Part shown: positions 18,336 through 27,442 of the stretch, piece after piece
How the letters are laid out: each line of letters opens with the position of its first letter
Position numbering within the stretch: the first letter of the stretch is position 1
Assembly (NCBI GenBank): GCA_021820965.1
Contig: JAKACZ010000007.1
Location: 1 to 64,000, forward strand
Direction of reading: 5' to 3'
Source of the DNA: Bacillota bacterium
GTDB lineage: Bacteria; Bacillota; Sulfobacillia; Sulfobacillales; Sulfobacillaceae
Length of the DNA stretch: 64,000 bases
Notes under the pieces: generated by a model
Databases searched by the model: none
Seen by the model: the letters and a program-made list of their open reading frames with translations, nothing else
Told to the model about the DNA's origin: nothing
Position numbers and translations under genes: made by a program

Positions 18336-19103
18336 ATGGAAGTGGAACTGAAAGACGCGGTCTTTATCATTACGGGCGGCGGTTCGGGATTGGGTATGGC
18401 TACCGCCGAGATATTTCGCGAAGCGGGTGCTAAGGTGGCCATTTTCGATCGGGACCGAGAGCGGGGAGCGAGCGCGGCTCGCAAGTTAAACGCTGCCTTC
18501 TATCCCCTCGACGTGACCGACGATGCGGGCGTTCAAAATGCGGTCGAGGACACTGTACGGCGGTTTGGTACCCTCGACGGTGTCGTCAACTGTGCCGGAA
18601 TTGGCATTGCCGCCCGAGTACTGGGAAAACAGGGACCACATTCGTTGGATGCATTCCAGCGAGTATTCATGGTGAACGTGCTCGGAACCTTTAACTTGTC
18701 CCGCTGGGCAGGTTGGACCATGAAGTCACTCCCGGCTGGGGAAGACGGGGAGCGTGGCGTTATTATTCAAACGGCGTCGGTGGCCGCCTACGAAGGGCAG
18801 ATCGGCCAGGCCGCCTACTCCGCCTCAAAGGGCGCGATTGTCGGCATGACGCTTCCCATCGCCCGCGAGTTCGCGCACTACGGGATCCGGGTAGTCTCCA
18901 TTGCCCCGGGAATTTTTGATACGCCCATGTTGGGCCTCTTGTCGGAAGAGGCGCGGCGCTCGCTGGGGGAGCAGGTCCCGTTTCCCAAGCGTTTGGGCTT
19001 ACCGCGTGAATACGGGCTCTTGGCACGCCATATTGTCGAGAATCCCATGATTAATGGTGAGGTTATTCGATTGGATGGCGCCATTCGTATGGCCCCACGC
19101 TAA
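18336..19103 (+). CDS. SDR 3-hydroxyacyl-CoA dehydrogenase (type 2-like)
   Basis: About 255 residues. The Rossmann NAD site is TGGGSGLGMATAEIF, the fold motif NCAGIG, and the catalytic Ser-Tyr-Lys appears as TASVAAYEGQIGQAAYSASK. The tail IDxP-type SIAPGIFDTPMLGLL and PFPKRLGLPREYGLLARHIV is typical of the 3-hydroxyacyl-CoA / 2-methyl-3-hydroxybutyryl-CoA dehydrogenase branch. GGGAGG at 18329-18334 is too close to ATG 18336 for comfort, so GTG 18342 (seven bases away) may be the real start. It follows the CoA-transferase by ten bases and precedes the acyl-CoA dehydrogenase by fourteen. Confidence 0.85.
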   Translation: MEVELKDAVFIITGGGSGLGMATAEIFREAGAKVAIFDRDRERGASAARKLNAAFYPLDVTDDAGVQNAVEDTVRRFGTLDGVVNCAGIGIAARVLGKQGPHSLDAFQRVFMVNVLGTFNLSRWAGWTMKSLPAGEDGERGVIIQTASVAAYEGQIGQAAYSASKGAIVGMTLPIAREFAHYGIRVVSIAPGIFDTPMLGLLSEEARRSLGEQVPFPKRLGLPREYGLLARHIVENPMINGEVIRLDGAIRMAPR

Positions 19104-19117
19104 AGGAGGAGCCGTCT

Positions 19118-20263
19118 ATGGCCCACCCATATCTCCGCGCCGAACACCACCAATTCCGCCAGGTATTGCGCCGCTACCTCCAAAGCGAAGCAGTGCCGAA
19201 CTTTTCCACTTGGGAGAAGGCTCAGCGCGTGCCGCGGGAGTTTTGGCAGCACATGGGGCGGCAGGGATATCTCTGTCCGAGGGTGTCCCCGGAGTACGGC
19301 GGATCGGGGGCGGATTTTGGATACGCGGTGGTGATTACGGAAGAATTGGAACGGGTCGGCTCGGGCCTTGCCGGTATTGGCCTTCACAACGACATTGTGG
19401 TGCCGTATCTGGTCGATTACGGCACGCCGAAGCAGAAGGCCCGTTGGCTTCCTGGATGTGTAGCGGGGCGAATTATCACCGCCATTGCTATGACGGAACC
19501 GGAGCCGGGATCCGACTTGGCTTCGATCCGGACCACGGCTGTACGCGACGGTGAGCGCTACGTCATTTCCGGTCACAAGACCTTCATTACCAACGGCGGC
19601 CAGGCAGACCTCATTCTGGTGGCCGTCAAAACCGATCCCGCTTCAGTGCCGCCGCATGACGGGATGAGCCTGATCGCGGTGGAAGCGAACTCGCCGGGTT
19701 TTCGGCGCGGCCGCGTGCTTTCTAAATTGGGTCAACATAGTCAGGATACGGCGGAGCTGTTTTTTGACGAGTGCCGGGTGCCGGCGGCCAACCTTATTGG
19801 CGCTGAAGGGGACGGTTTTCGATATCTTACCGCCAAGTTGTGCCAAGAACGGCTGATGGTGGCGATTGCGGCCCAGGCCGGCATGGAACGGGCATTGGAG
19901 ATTACCCGCGACTATATTACCCGGCGGGTGCAGTTCGGCCAGTCGTTGTCCCGTTTTCAATCCGTGCGGTTTACCGTGGCCGACTTGGCCACGAAGGTGC
20001 ATGTCACCCGGGCGTTTGTGGATAGCCTGGTGGCGCGTCATATCGAAGGTCACCTAACTGTCGCGGAAGCCTCGATGGCCAAACTGTGGGCGACTGACAC
20101 AGCCAAGACGGTTGTGGGCGAATGTCTTCAACTTCATGGTGGAAATGGGTACATGGATGAGTACGAAATTTCCCGGAGATACCGCGACATGGCGGTGATG
20201 CCCATCTATGCCGGAACCAATGAAATCATGAAAACCATTATTGCCAAGGAGTTTTTGGATTAG
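19118..20263 (+). CDS. Acyl-CoA dehydrogenase
   Basis: 381 residues with all three acyl-CoA dehydrogenase domains: an N-terminal helical part with EYGGSGADFGYAVVITEELE, a middle beta domain with AIAMTEPEPGSDLASIRT and GHKTFITNGGQADL, and a C-terminal domain with YITRRVQFGQSLSRFQSVRF and QLHGGNGYMDEYEISRRYRD. The catalytic glutamate position is in the usual YAGTNEIM region. It is an FAD enzyme that introduces the alpha-beta double bond in acyl-CoA. The ribosome site AAAGGAGGAG precedes ATG 19118. Last gene of the 17.4-20.3 kb operon. Confidence 0.93.
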   Translation: MAHPYLRAEHHQFRQVLRRYLQSEAVPNFSTWEKAQRVPREFWQHMGRQGYLCPRVSPEYGGSGADFGYAVVITEELERVGSGLAGIGLHNDIVVPYLVDYGTPKQKARWLPGCVAGRIITAIAMTEPEPGSDLASIRTTAVRDGERYVISGHKTFITNGGQADLILVAVKTDPASVPPHDGMSLIAVEANSPGFRRGRVLSKLGQHSQDTAELFFDECRVPAANLIGAEGDGFRYLTAKLCQERLMVAIAAQAGMERALEITRDYITRRVQFGQSLSRFQSVRFTVADLATKVHVTRAFVDSLVARHIEGHLTVAEASMAKLWATDTAKTVVGECLQLHGGNGYMDEYEISRRYRDMAVMPIYAGTNEIMKTIIAKEFLD

Positions 20264-20327
20264 GGCGCCCCACCAGGGCATGCAGGTACGAAGCCACAGA
20301 GCTATGCACCAGCGGGATATAATTGGG

Positions 20328-20801
20328 TCAAGGGGAGAGCGTTTTCGCCACCACGGCCACCACCCGGCTTGATGCCGTAATCTCCCCGTTGGCCAACAGT
20401 TCGCTCTCCACAACCACCTTTCGCGTTCCCATCTCGCGAATGGTGCCGCGCACTTGAAGAAGGGTTCCCAAGGGCGTGGGCTTTCGATAATCAACAGTCA
20501 GTGATGCGGTCATGCAGCGGGGGGGTAGTACTTGATCGCCCAACTCGTGGCCGTCGCGGCGATAGAGCGCCAAGGACGCAGATCCTGTGCTGTGGCAATC
20601 AATCAGGGCGGCGATCAAGCCCCCGTACACGAAGCCGGGAATAGCTATGTGCTCCGGCTTTGGCAGGTATTCCGTCAACGTCGTGTCGCCGTCCCACCGT
20701 GTACGGAAATGGTGGCCTGCAGCATTCAATCGCCCGCAGCCATAGCACCAGGCAAAAGACTCTGTGTAATAATCCTGCACAAATAGTGCATCCGACTTCA
20801 C
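20328..20801 (-). CDS. PaaI-type hotdog thioesterase
   Basis: 157 residues from GTG 20801, behind GAGGGGGA. The 4HBT fold is indicated by CYGCGRLNAAGHHFRTRW, then PGFVYGGLIAALIDCHSTGS (the conserved HGG-type helix start, here YGG), then ASLTVDYRKPTPLGTLLQVR. Such enzymes hydrolyse acyl-CoA thioesters. It converges on the acyl-CoA dehydrogenase and diverges from fabG, fitting fatty-acid metabolism. The longer open frame to 20915 has no ribosome site. Confidence 0.8.
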   Translation of the reverse strand: MKSDALFVQDYYTESFAWCYGCGRLNAAGHHFRTRWDGDTTLTEYLPKPEHIAIPGFVYGGLIAALIDCHSTGSASLALYRRDGHELGDQVLPPRCMTASLTVDYRKPTPLGTLLQVRGTIREMGTRKVVVESELLANGEITASSRVVAVVAKTLSP

Positions 20802-20926
20802 GCTTATTCCCCCTCGGCGTACTCTCGTCCATTCTACGCTAAATGATCGCGTTTGGGTCCCGGGATGCGGTGCTATAGTGGTGGCAGAGTGATGAAAGTT
20901 AACACGGCATATCAAAGGAGAGGGCT

Positions 20927-21694
20927 ATGTACGACGAACTACGAGGCCGCGTAGCGGTTGTGACGGGAGCGGGACGTGGAATCGGGAGGGCGGAGGCCCT
21001 GCGGATGGCTTCCGAAGGTGTCCGTGTGGCGGTGGCCGACCTTAACCCCGATGATGCTAAGACCACGGTCGGGGCTATTGCACAGCAGGGAGGAACTGCC
21101 AAGGCCTATGCGGTCAACGTAACTGACGCGGCAGCGGTCGAGGCCATGATGGAAGAGGTATCTCGTCTCTGGGGCCCTGTCGGTATTCTCATCAATAATG
21201 CCGGCATTACCCGGGACAATTTGCTCTTTAGAATGCAGGAGCATGATTGGGATATGGTGATCGGCACCCATCTTAAGGGTTCCTTTATCTGTGCGCGTGC
21301 CGCACAGCGTTATATGGTTGAGCAAAAGTGGGGGAAGATGGTCAATACCTCCTCCACGTCGGCGCTGGGAAACCGCGGTCAAGCAAATTACTCGGCCGCC
21401 AAGGCAGGCCTCCAAGGATTGACCAAAACCTTGGCCATCGAACTGGGACCTTTTAACATCAATGTTAATGCCGTGGCGCCCGGATTTGTCGACACCGATA
21501 TGACCCGTGCGACCGCGGAGCGGCTTGGGCTTCAGCCCGATCAATTTAAACAGATGGCGGCAAGTCAGATTCCCCTCAAGCGGGTTGGTGTACCCGAGGA
21601 CATCGCCAATGTCGTGGCATTTCTCTGCTCCGATCAGTCCTCGTTTGTTTCGGGTGAGGTGATATACGTCCGGGGAGGTCCCAACCTGGCCTAA
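20927..21694 (+). CDS. fabG: 3-oxoacyl-ACP/acetoacetyl-CoA reductase-type SDR
   Basis: 255 residues. TGAGRGIGRAEALRMASEGV binds NADP(H), INNAGITRDNLLFRM is the FabG-type NNAG stretch, and the Ser-Tyr-Lys triad appears in SSTSALGNRGQANYSAAKAG. The tail AFLCSDQSSFVSGEVIYVRG is typical of FabG. ATG 20927 follows AAAGGAGAG. Because it lies among acyl-CoA genes and not with fabF/fabD, it may act on CoA rather than ACP substrates. A hairpin follows the stop. Confidence 0.85.
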   Translation: MYDELRGRVAVVTGAGRGIGRAEALRMASEGVRVAVADLNPDDAKTTVGAIAQQGGTAKAYAVNVTDAAAVEAMMEEVSRLWGPVGILINNAGITRDNLLFRMQEHDWDMVIGTHLKGSFICARAAQRYMVEQKWGKMVNTSSTSALGNRGQANYSAAKAGLQGLTKTLAIELGPFNINVNAVAPGFVDTDMTRATAERLGLQPDQFKQMAASQIPLKRVGVPEDIANVVAFLCSDQSSFVSGEVIYVRGGPNLA

Positions 21695-21714
21695 ACAGAG
21701 CGACCTCAGTGTAC

Positions 21715-21740
21715 GGGCGGCTCATTAAGAGCCGCTTCGT
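21715..21740. terminator. Bidirectional hairpin between fabG and yjbQ
   Basis: GCGGCTC (21717-21723) and GAGCCGC (21729-21735) form a 7-bp stem with loop ATTAA, between two convergent genes. The U-tract is weak (TTCGTC). Confidence 0.6.
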
Positions 21741-22135
21741 CATTGGCCTACCACCTGTACCCACAGGCGGCGTTCGCGCGGCCCATCAAATTCACACGCA
21801 AAGATACCCTGCCAGGTGCCGAGCTGCATGCGGCCCTGCTCAACCACCAATGCCAGGGAAGGACCGACGATGCTCACTTTGATGTGGCTGTCGGAGTTGC
21901 ATTCCCGGTGGCGAAATGCGGAGCTCCGCGGTACCATTGTGGCAAGATGTGCCAGCGCGTCGCGGACGACGTCGGGGTCGGCATTTTCGTTGGCCGTGAC
22001 GGCCAGGGTGGTATGCGGTGACTGTATCAGCACGATACCGGCGGTAACCCCCGATTCGCGGACGGCCGAATGTATGCGGTCAGTGATGTCAATGAATTCT
22101 TCGCGTTGTCGGGTGCGTATGATAAGTTCGCGCAT
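21740..22135 (-). CDS. YjbQ-family protein (UPF0047)
   Basis: 131 residues with the family core IDITDRIHSAVRESGVTAG, VLIQSPHTTLAVTANENADP, HRECNSDSHIKVSIVGPSLA and LGTWQGIFACEFDGPR. UPF0047/YjbQ proteins form a compact trimeric fold. A weak thiamine-phosphate synthase activity has been reported for relatives, but the true role is unsettled. Start ATG 22135 follows an AGGGGGATC site; the frame opens 14 codons earlier. Confidence 0.85.
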   Translation of the reverse strand: MRELIIRTRQREEFIDITDRIHSAVRESGVTAGIVLIQSPHTTLAVTANENADPDVVRDALAHLATMVPRSSAFRHRECNSDSHIKVSIVGPSLALVVEQGRMQLGTWQGIFACEFDGPRERRLWVQVVGQ

Positions 22136-22461
22136 AAGATCCCCCTTTGGCGCGGTCTGACGCCGCCCGCGCATCATAGTCGTTCTTTGAATTTGGTCCG
22201 CGGCCGGTCGGTCTTGAGGCTAACACGGCGACGATAATAGCGAACACGCTCGGAGGCCTCCTTGTCGCCCCTCATTGCCACAGCGTATCACGAGACGGAC
22301 ATCCTGATGCGATTGGATTGGATGGGAAGCGGGCGTTCAGGTCCGCCTCGACGCCAAAGCGATTTGGGATATAATGGGGGGAAATTGTGGCGCGAAGCCA
22401 GCTCAGGCCGGGGTAAAGGGTAGTTGCCGTCCGCCTGTGCCGCGGAAGGGGAGCACGCACC
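22136..22461. other. Intergenic region between yjbQ and egtB
   Basis: About 325 bp between divergent genes. No gene is visible. It holds the probable egtB promoter near 22347-22375 and an 80-nt leader before egtB. Confidence 0.5.
22347..22375 (+). promoter_or_regulatory. Probable egtB promoter
   Basis: A consensus -10 TATAAT (22370-22375) lies 17 bp after a weak -35, CTCGAC (22347-22352). The predicted transcript would start near 22382. Confidence 0.5.
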
Positions 22462-23748
22462 ATGGCACTGTCCGCACACGAAGACAATGAACATCGCCGG
22501 GATATCTTGTTGAGGGACTTTCTAGCGGTCCGTGAGGCAACCGAAACACTAGCCCGCCCACTGGCGATTGAAGATTATGGCATGCAGGCGATGGAGGATG
22601 TGAGTCCGACCAAGTGGCATTTGGCCCACACCTCATGGTTTTTTGAAACCTTCATTCTCGAGGTTTATGCGACCGATTACGAGCCCTTTCATCCCGAGTT
22701 CCGACGATTGTTCAACTCCTATTACGAAAGCGTGGGCACCTTTTGGCCGCGGCCGCTGCGTGGACTTTTATCTCGCCCGACAGTCGAGGAGGTATACCGC
22801 TACCGCCACTTCGTGGAAGAGCACATGCGCCGCTTCATTCAGACCACCGGGCCAGGCGAAATGGACGCGGCCTGGCCGGTCATTGTGCTGGGCCTCAACC
22901 ACGAGCAGCAGCATCAGGAACTTTTGCTTACCGATATTCAATATAACCTCAGCATCAATCCTCTCAACCCGGCCTATACCCAGCTAAAACCGTTAGAGGG
23001 ATCGCGTTCGGGCGAATCCCGATGGATATCGTATGAGGGCGGTCTGGTCACGATTGGATACCAAGCAGACGGGTTTTGCTTTGACAACGAGCGGCCTGCG
23101 CATCGGCAATGGCTTGAGCCGTTTCGAATTCGGGACCGCCTGGTGACTAACCGCGAGTACCTTGAATTTATGTTAGACGGCGGGTACACGACGCCCACCT
23201 TGTGGCTGTCGGAAGGGTGGCAGCATATCCGTTCAGATGGTTGGCGCGCCCCCTTATATTGGCAGGAACTCGACGGCGAGTGGCGCAGGTTTACGCTCGG
23301 GGGACTGAAGCCCGTCGATTGGGAGGCGCCGGTGGCACATGTCAGTTACTTCGAAGCTGATGCCTTTGCCCGCTGGGCCGGGAAGCGTTTATGTCGCGAG
23401 GGGGAATGGGAGGCGGCATCGGCAGGGCAGGATCCCAAAGTGGGTAACCTGTTGGAAGACGGCATGTTTCGGCCTGTTCCGGCGCCTGATGCCGACGGTC
23501 CGCTTCAAATGTTCGGAGATGTATGGGAATGGACTCAGAGCGCCTACGCGCCATATCCTGGATATCGGCCCGAGTTGGGAGCATTAGGAGAATACAACGG
23601 GAAATTTATGTCGTCCCAGCAGGTGCTGCGCGGTGGATCGTGCGTGACGCCCCGCAGCCATATTCGCCGAACGTACCGCAACTTCTTCCCGCCCCAGGCG
23701 CGATGGCAGTTTGCTGGGATCCGCTTGGCCGAGGACGCCAGTGACTGA
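22462..23748 (+). CDS. egtB: EgtB, ergothioneine-biosynthesis sulfoxide synthase
   Basis: 428 residues. An N-terminal DinB-like domain provides the iron ligands: the first His in SPTKWHLAHTSWFFETF (near 53-57) and the HxxxHxE of NHEQQHQELLL (near 155). The C-terminal FGE-sulfatase domain includes VSYFEADAFARWAGKRLCRE, GDVWEWTQSAYAPYPGY and RGGSCVTPRSHIRRTYRNFF. It is a non-heme iron enzyme that joins a thiol donor to hercynine in the cytoplasm. The stop overlaps the egtD start by eight bases. No egtA, egtC or egtE is adjacent, as is common outside actinobacteria. Confidence 0.93.
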   Translation: MALSAHEDNEHRRDILLRDFLAVREATETLARPLAIEDYGMQAMEDVSPTKWHLAHTSWFFETFILEVYATDYEPFHPEFRRLFNSYYESVGTFWPRPLRGLLSRPTVEEVYRYRHFVEEHMRRFIQTTGPGEMDAAWPVIVLGLNHEQQHQELLLTDIQYNLSINPLNPAYTQLKPLEGSRSGESRWISYEGGLVTIGYQADGFCFDNERPAHRQWLEPFRIRDRLVTNREYLEFMLDGGYTTPTLWLSEGWQHIRSDGWRAPLYWQELDGEWRRFTLGGLKPVDWEAPVAHVSYFEADAFARWAGKRLCREGEWEAASAGQDPKVGNLLEDGMFRPVPAPDADGPLQMFGDVWEWTQSAYAPYPGYRPELGALGEYNGKFMSSQQVLRGGSCVTPRSHIRRTYRNFFPPQARWQFAGIRLAEDASD

Positions 23749-24676
23749 GGAGAACCGCACGGATACCCCAATCGAGGGCGTTTGGTCGGGACTCAAGGGG
23801 AGACCTCGATCCTTGAATCCCAAATGGTTTTATGATGCGTGCGGGTCGGCCTTGTTTGACGCCATTACCCATCAGCCGGAGTATTACCTTACCCGGTGCG
23901 AACGCGAGATCTTGGAGCACCAAGGTGCCGACGTCGCGCGATGGATTGGGCCCGATATGGTGCTGGCCGAGCTGGGGCCGGGCAACGGGGAAAAAGCCGT
24001 GCTGCTTTTGCGTCAGCTCCGGCGGCTGTCAGCCTATGTACCGATCGATATTTCGCCGGCCAGTCTTGAAGCCGCTGTTGACGGCATTCGCCAGGCGTTG
24101 CCCGGCATTCGGGTGGAGGCGCTGTGCCGCGATTTTGCTGAGGGTGTGGATTGGCCGCAATATTTAACTTCGGAGCCGCGATGTCTGGCCTTCTTTGGCT
24201 CCACCATCGGCAATATGGAACCTAAGGCGGCGGTCCGTTGGCTGGCACGATTGCGCGCCAGGCTTAGACCGGGAGAAAAAATATTGTTAGGTGTGGACTT
24301 GAAGAAAGACCCGCAATTGCTTCATGCCGCCTATAATGATGCGGCGGGCGTCACCGCCGCCTTCAACCTGAACGCCTTATCCCATCTGAACCACGCCATC
24401 GGAACCGACTTTAACCCGGATTGGTTTATCCATCAGGCGGGCTACAACCCGGACCAGGGCCGAGTGGAAATGTATTTGCAGGCTACATGCGACCAGGTGG
24501 TTCATGTTGGTCAGCATGTGTTACGTCTTGAACGCGGCGAGCGAATCCATACCGAAAACTCATATAAGTACACACTCGAAGAGCTCCTTCGCTTGACGGA
24601 GTCGGCCGGCTTTGCGACGGATCGGGTATGGCTGGATCGGCAAAGATGGTTCAGCCTGCACGGTTTGCGGGCTTGA
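23741..24676 (+). CDS. egtD: EgtD, histidine N-alpha-methyltransferase
   Basis: 311 residues from GTG 23741, overlapping the egtB stop (TGA 23746-23748). Motifs of the Methyltransf_33 family: LNPKWFYDACGSALFDAITH, QPEYYLTRCEREIL, the SAM site LAELGPGNGEKAVLLL, FFGSTIGNMEPKAAV and LLGVDLKKDPQLLHAAYND. It trimethylates histidine to hercynine, the first step before EgtB. Gene order is the reverse of the pathway order, with tight coupling suggesting equal synthesis. Confidence 0.93.
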   Translation: MTEENRTDTPIEGVWSGLKGRPRSLNPKWFYDACGSALFDAITHQPEYYLTRCEREILEHQGADVARWIGPDMVLAELGPGNGEKAVLLLRQLRRLSAYVPIDISPASLEAAVDGIRQALPGIRVEALCRDFAEGVDWPQYLTSEPRCLAFFGSTIGNMEPKAAVRWLARLRARLRPGEKILLGVDLKKDPQLLHAAYNDAAGVTAAFNLNALSHLNHAIGTDFNPDWFIHQAGYNPDQGRVEMYLQATCDQVVHVGQHVLRLERGERIHTENSYKYTLEELLRLTESAGFATDRVWLDRQRWFSLHGLRA

Positions 24677-24701
24677 CCTATTAGCGCCTCACCGGATATG
24701 A

Positions 24702-26117
24702 CTACGCTTTTCGGAAACGGATCTCGGCACGCGCATGGAACCTCAACGGCCAGAGATACCAAGCCAGTCCCGCCCAGATAAACGTTACTTGAGTGAGTTG
24801 GACCACGGTCGGCAACCCGGCCGGCCATCCGATAACGCGCACCCACTCAAGATATGCCAGGTATTGAGTCAAACGTCGGGACCGCGGTTGGCTATCGAGG
24901 ACATAAAATGGGAGCGCCCAGCTCAGGTACCAAAATTGAAGGCACGACATCAGCACCAGGGCAGCGCCCAGCATGGCGTCGCCTAGGTGAATGGGGTCCC
25001 GGTCCGCTATAAAGCGACGGCCAGACTCGATGAATAATGCCAGGAAGATTGCGGTGGTGATGATGAGCGCCACATGCCGGCTATGGGCGCGTGGCAGCCC
25101 GGACAGGTGCACCAGCAGTCCTTGCACCAAAAATGCCGGAGACCGCAAGAAGAGGTGTGTCGATTGCAGCGGACCCAGTAGGGTGCGGGGGCCGTGCCAG
25201 AAAATAGCCAAGGTAATGATTGCTGCGCCGCCGGCGGCGAGAAGGGTAGCAGTGCGCGCACGCCACCCCGGGGTGGCCACCAGAAGCCAGGGCAGTACGA
25301 TGGCCGAGATATATTTGGTGGCGATCGAAATCCCGGCTAAGAGACCGGCAGGCAGCCAGCGTCGTCGGGTCCACAGTATATACGCCGCCATCATGGCGGT
25401 CATCATGACGACGTCATTATGTGCATTGGCCAATAGCTCAATCGTTACGACCGGATGAACTAAGAGGCGCACTGCACTGCCGCGTCTCAACAGGTGGACC
25501 ATGAGGGCTTGGGTGAGGGTCAATCCCAGCGCCACGCTCTTCCATACAAGAAAGAAGCCGGCGAATCCTGCCGGTGCTGCCTGGCCGATCAAGCCCACCA
25601 GCAGGAACCAGGACGGACCATATGGATTAACCGTCCACTCCCATCCCCCGCGGAGCAGCCAGGGGTCGGCGCGCCAGCGAGGGATGGCGGCAATGGGCGT
25701 AACCATGGGATTTCGGTGGTATAAAGCCATAACCCGCCATTCACCGAAATAGGCAAACACGTCGTGAGACACAAATGGAAAGGAGCCCGCCGCCAATGCC
25801 AGTGTGAGAGTGGCGGCCATTCGCGCTCCCCATTGCCCGCCTTCCAGCAATCCAACAAACGGCCGATAGGCAAGGACCAGCACGGCCACGCCTAACCCGT
25901 ACCAGACCGCGGACAGAATATGGTCAGCAGCCGGCGCGGGATAGAACACGGCGGCCGGCGAGTGCCAAATACGAGACAACGAAGCACGCCCGCTCCACCA
26001 AACGAATGTTGGCAGATCGAGCCAGATCCAGGCGCCCACGGTCCAGTGCCCCGGGAATCGGCGTATGGAAGATATAAGAGATAGCGCAAGTTCCGTAGGG
26101 CGATAGACGATGTTCAT
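24702..26117 (-). CDS. Polytopic membrane glycosyltransferase (GT-C/mannosyltransferase-like)
   Basis: About 471 residues with 10-12 hydrophobic segments. FPFVSHDVFAYFGEWRVMAL near residue 120 resembles the acidic first-loop motif of GT-C enzymes, followed by WEWTVNPYGPSWFLLVGLIG and IELLANAHNDVVMMTAMMAA. That pattern is seen in polyprenol-phosphate-mannose-dependent mannosyltransferases. Start at ATG 26117 is a guess among several; no strong ribosome site is seen and the frame opens at 26198. It diverges from the transhydrogenase operon. Donor and acceptor are unknown. Confidence 0.65.
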   Translation of the reverse strand: MNIVYRPTELALSLISSIRRFPGHWTVGAWIWLDLPTFVWWSGRASLSRIWHSPAAVFYPAPAADHILSAVWYGLGVAVLVLAYRPFVGLLEGGQWGARMAATLTLALAAGSFPFVSHDVFAYFGEWRVMALYHRNPMVTPIAAIPRWRADPWLLRGGWEWTVNPYGPSWFLLVGLIGQAAPAGFAGFFLVWKSVALGLTLTQALMVHLLRRGSAVRLLVHPVVTIELLANAHNDVVMMTAMMAAYILWTRRRWLPAGLLAGISIATKYISAIVLPWLLVATPGWRARTATLLAAGGAAIITLAIFWHGPRTLLGPLQSTHLFLRSPAFLVQGLLVHLSGLPRAHSRHVALIITTAIFLALFIESGRRFIADRDPIHLGDAMLGAALVLMSCLQFWYLSWALPFYVLDSQPRSRRLTQYLAYLEWVRVIGWPAGLPTVVQLTQVTFIWAGLAWYLWPLRFHARAEIRFRKA

Positions 26118-26208
26118 GAGCTCAGCATGTCCGCAACCGCCCAGTCCATGCGAAAAATTTCCCTGTAGGCATTTGGAGGCGGCAATTCGACTATTCACGG
26201 TTGAATTG

Positions 26209-26237
26209 TTGCCATTCGGGCGTGAAATCTACACAAT
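26209..26237 (+). promoter_or_regulatory. Probable promoter of pntAA-pntAB-pntB
   Basis: TTGCCA (26209-26214) and CACAAT (26232-26237) are 17 bp apart, 30 bp before the GTG start of pntAA. The match is moderate. Confidence 0.4.
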
Positions 26238-26266
26238 ATCATGCAAATTCTCCGGGGGGTGATGGT

Positions 26267-27442
26267 GTGCAGATCGGTCTTTTGCAAGAGGCTCCGGGAG
26301 AAGCGATGGTTGCCCTGACACCGGAAAGCATTCGCCGGCTTTGCCAGGCTGATCATCGGGTGCTGGTCCAATCGGGCGCTGGGACTGGCGCGGGATGGAG
26401 CGATCAGGAATACATCGATGCTGGCGCGACGGTAGCCCCGGGTGCCGAGGAGGTGTTAGCATCCACGGATGTGGTTGCGGCCGTCGAAGCGGCCTGGCAT
26501 CCGGCAATCTGGCGGCATGCCCGGCCAGGCACCGCTGTGGTAGGCTTCTTAAAACCCTATTCCGCCCCCGTTGATGTCTTCGAGGCACTGGTTGAGTTCG
26601 AGTTGACAGCATTTAGTTTGGATTCCCTGCCGCGCATTAGCCGGGCCCAGAGCATGGATGTACTGTCCTCTCTCGCCACAGTCATGGGGTATCGCGCGGT
26701 CATATTGGCAGCTGAGCGGGTCCGCCGCTTCTTTCCACTGTTGATGACGGCTGCTGGCACTATCCCGCCCGCTCGCGTCTTAGTTCTGGGTGCAGGTGTG
26801 GCCGGACTGCAAGCCATTGCCACCGCGCATCGCCTCGGTGCCCTGGTCGAAGCCTTTGACACGCGTCCTGAAGTGCGCGAACAGGTCGAAAGTTTAGGGG
26901 CCACGTTTCTTACAATGGATGTTCAAAGCGCACACACCCAGGATGGTTATGCTGAAGAACTTGCAGAGGAGGAACACCGGCGGGAAACCGAGAGACTGAT
27001 GGACCCCCTGTCTCGGGCTGACGCAGTAATTACCACCGCTCAAATTCCCGGGCGCCGGGCTCCCATCCTCATTACCACGGACATGATTCGCGGGATGAAG
27101 CCTGGCGCGGTCATTGTGGACTTGGCGGCGGAGACCGGTGGCAACACTGAACAAACGCGTCTGGGTGAAGAGGTTGAATTCCACGGGGTGCAGATTCTTG
27201 GTCCGAAAAAGCTTGCCTCCCAGTTGCCGCGCGATGCCAGTCAACTCTTTGCGCGCAACCTGACCACCTTTCTCGCGTATCTTGAGGGCGCGCCGGTAAG
27301 CTGGGATGGTGAGCATCGGCTGACTATTCCTGATGACGAACTGATAGTACGTACGGTGCTGGTCCATCAAGGATCAATTTTGCATCCCGGGCTGGAACAA
27401 CGGATGACCGAAGGGGGCATGCTGAATGTCGCTGGTAGCTGA
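26267..27442 (+). CDS. pntAA: NAD(P) transhydrogenase subunit alpha 1
   Basis: 391 residues from GTG 26267, after a G-rich site (CCGGGGGGTGATG). Alanine dehydrogenase/PNT N-terminal domain, then the NAD(H) site VLGAGVAGLQAIATAHRLGA and EAFDTRPEVREQVESLGA. PGRRAPILITTDMIRGMKPG and VIVDLAAETGGNTE follow. This is the soluble NAD(H)-binding domain I of the proton-pumping transhydrogenase. Split into three polypeptides, as in Rhodospirillum and many Bacillota. It overlaps pntAB by 17 bases. Confidence 0.93.
   Translation: MQIGLLQEAPGEAMVALTPESIRRLCQADHRVLVQSGAGTGAGWSDQEYIDAGATVAPGAEEVLASTDVVAAVEAAWHPAIWRHARPGTAVVGFLKPYSAPVDVFEALVEFELTAFSLDSLPRISRAQSMDVLSSLATVMGYRAVILAAERVRRFFPLLMTAAGTIPPARVLVLGAGVAGLQAIATAHRLGALVEAFDTRPEVREQVESLGATFLTMDVQSAHTQDGYAEELAEEEHRRETERLMDPLSRADAVITTAQIPGRRAPILITTDMIRGMKPGAVIVDLAAETGGNTEQTRLGEEVEFHGVQILGPKKLASQLPRDASQLFARNLTTFLAYLEGAPVSWDGEHRLTIPDDELIVRTVLVHQGSILHPGLEQRMTEGGMLNVAGS

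Noticed and set aside
20311-20322. TATAAT on the plus strand within the region between acyl-CoA dehydrogenase and the thioesterase
   Set aside because: It lies between convergent genes with no downstream plus-strand gene and no -35; probably chance.
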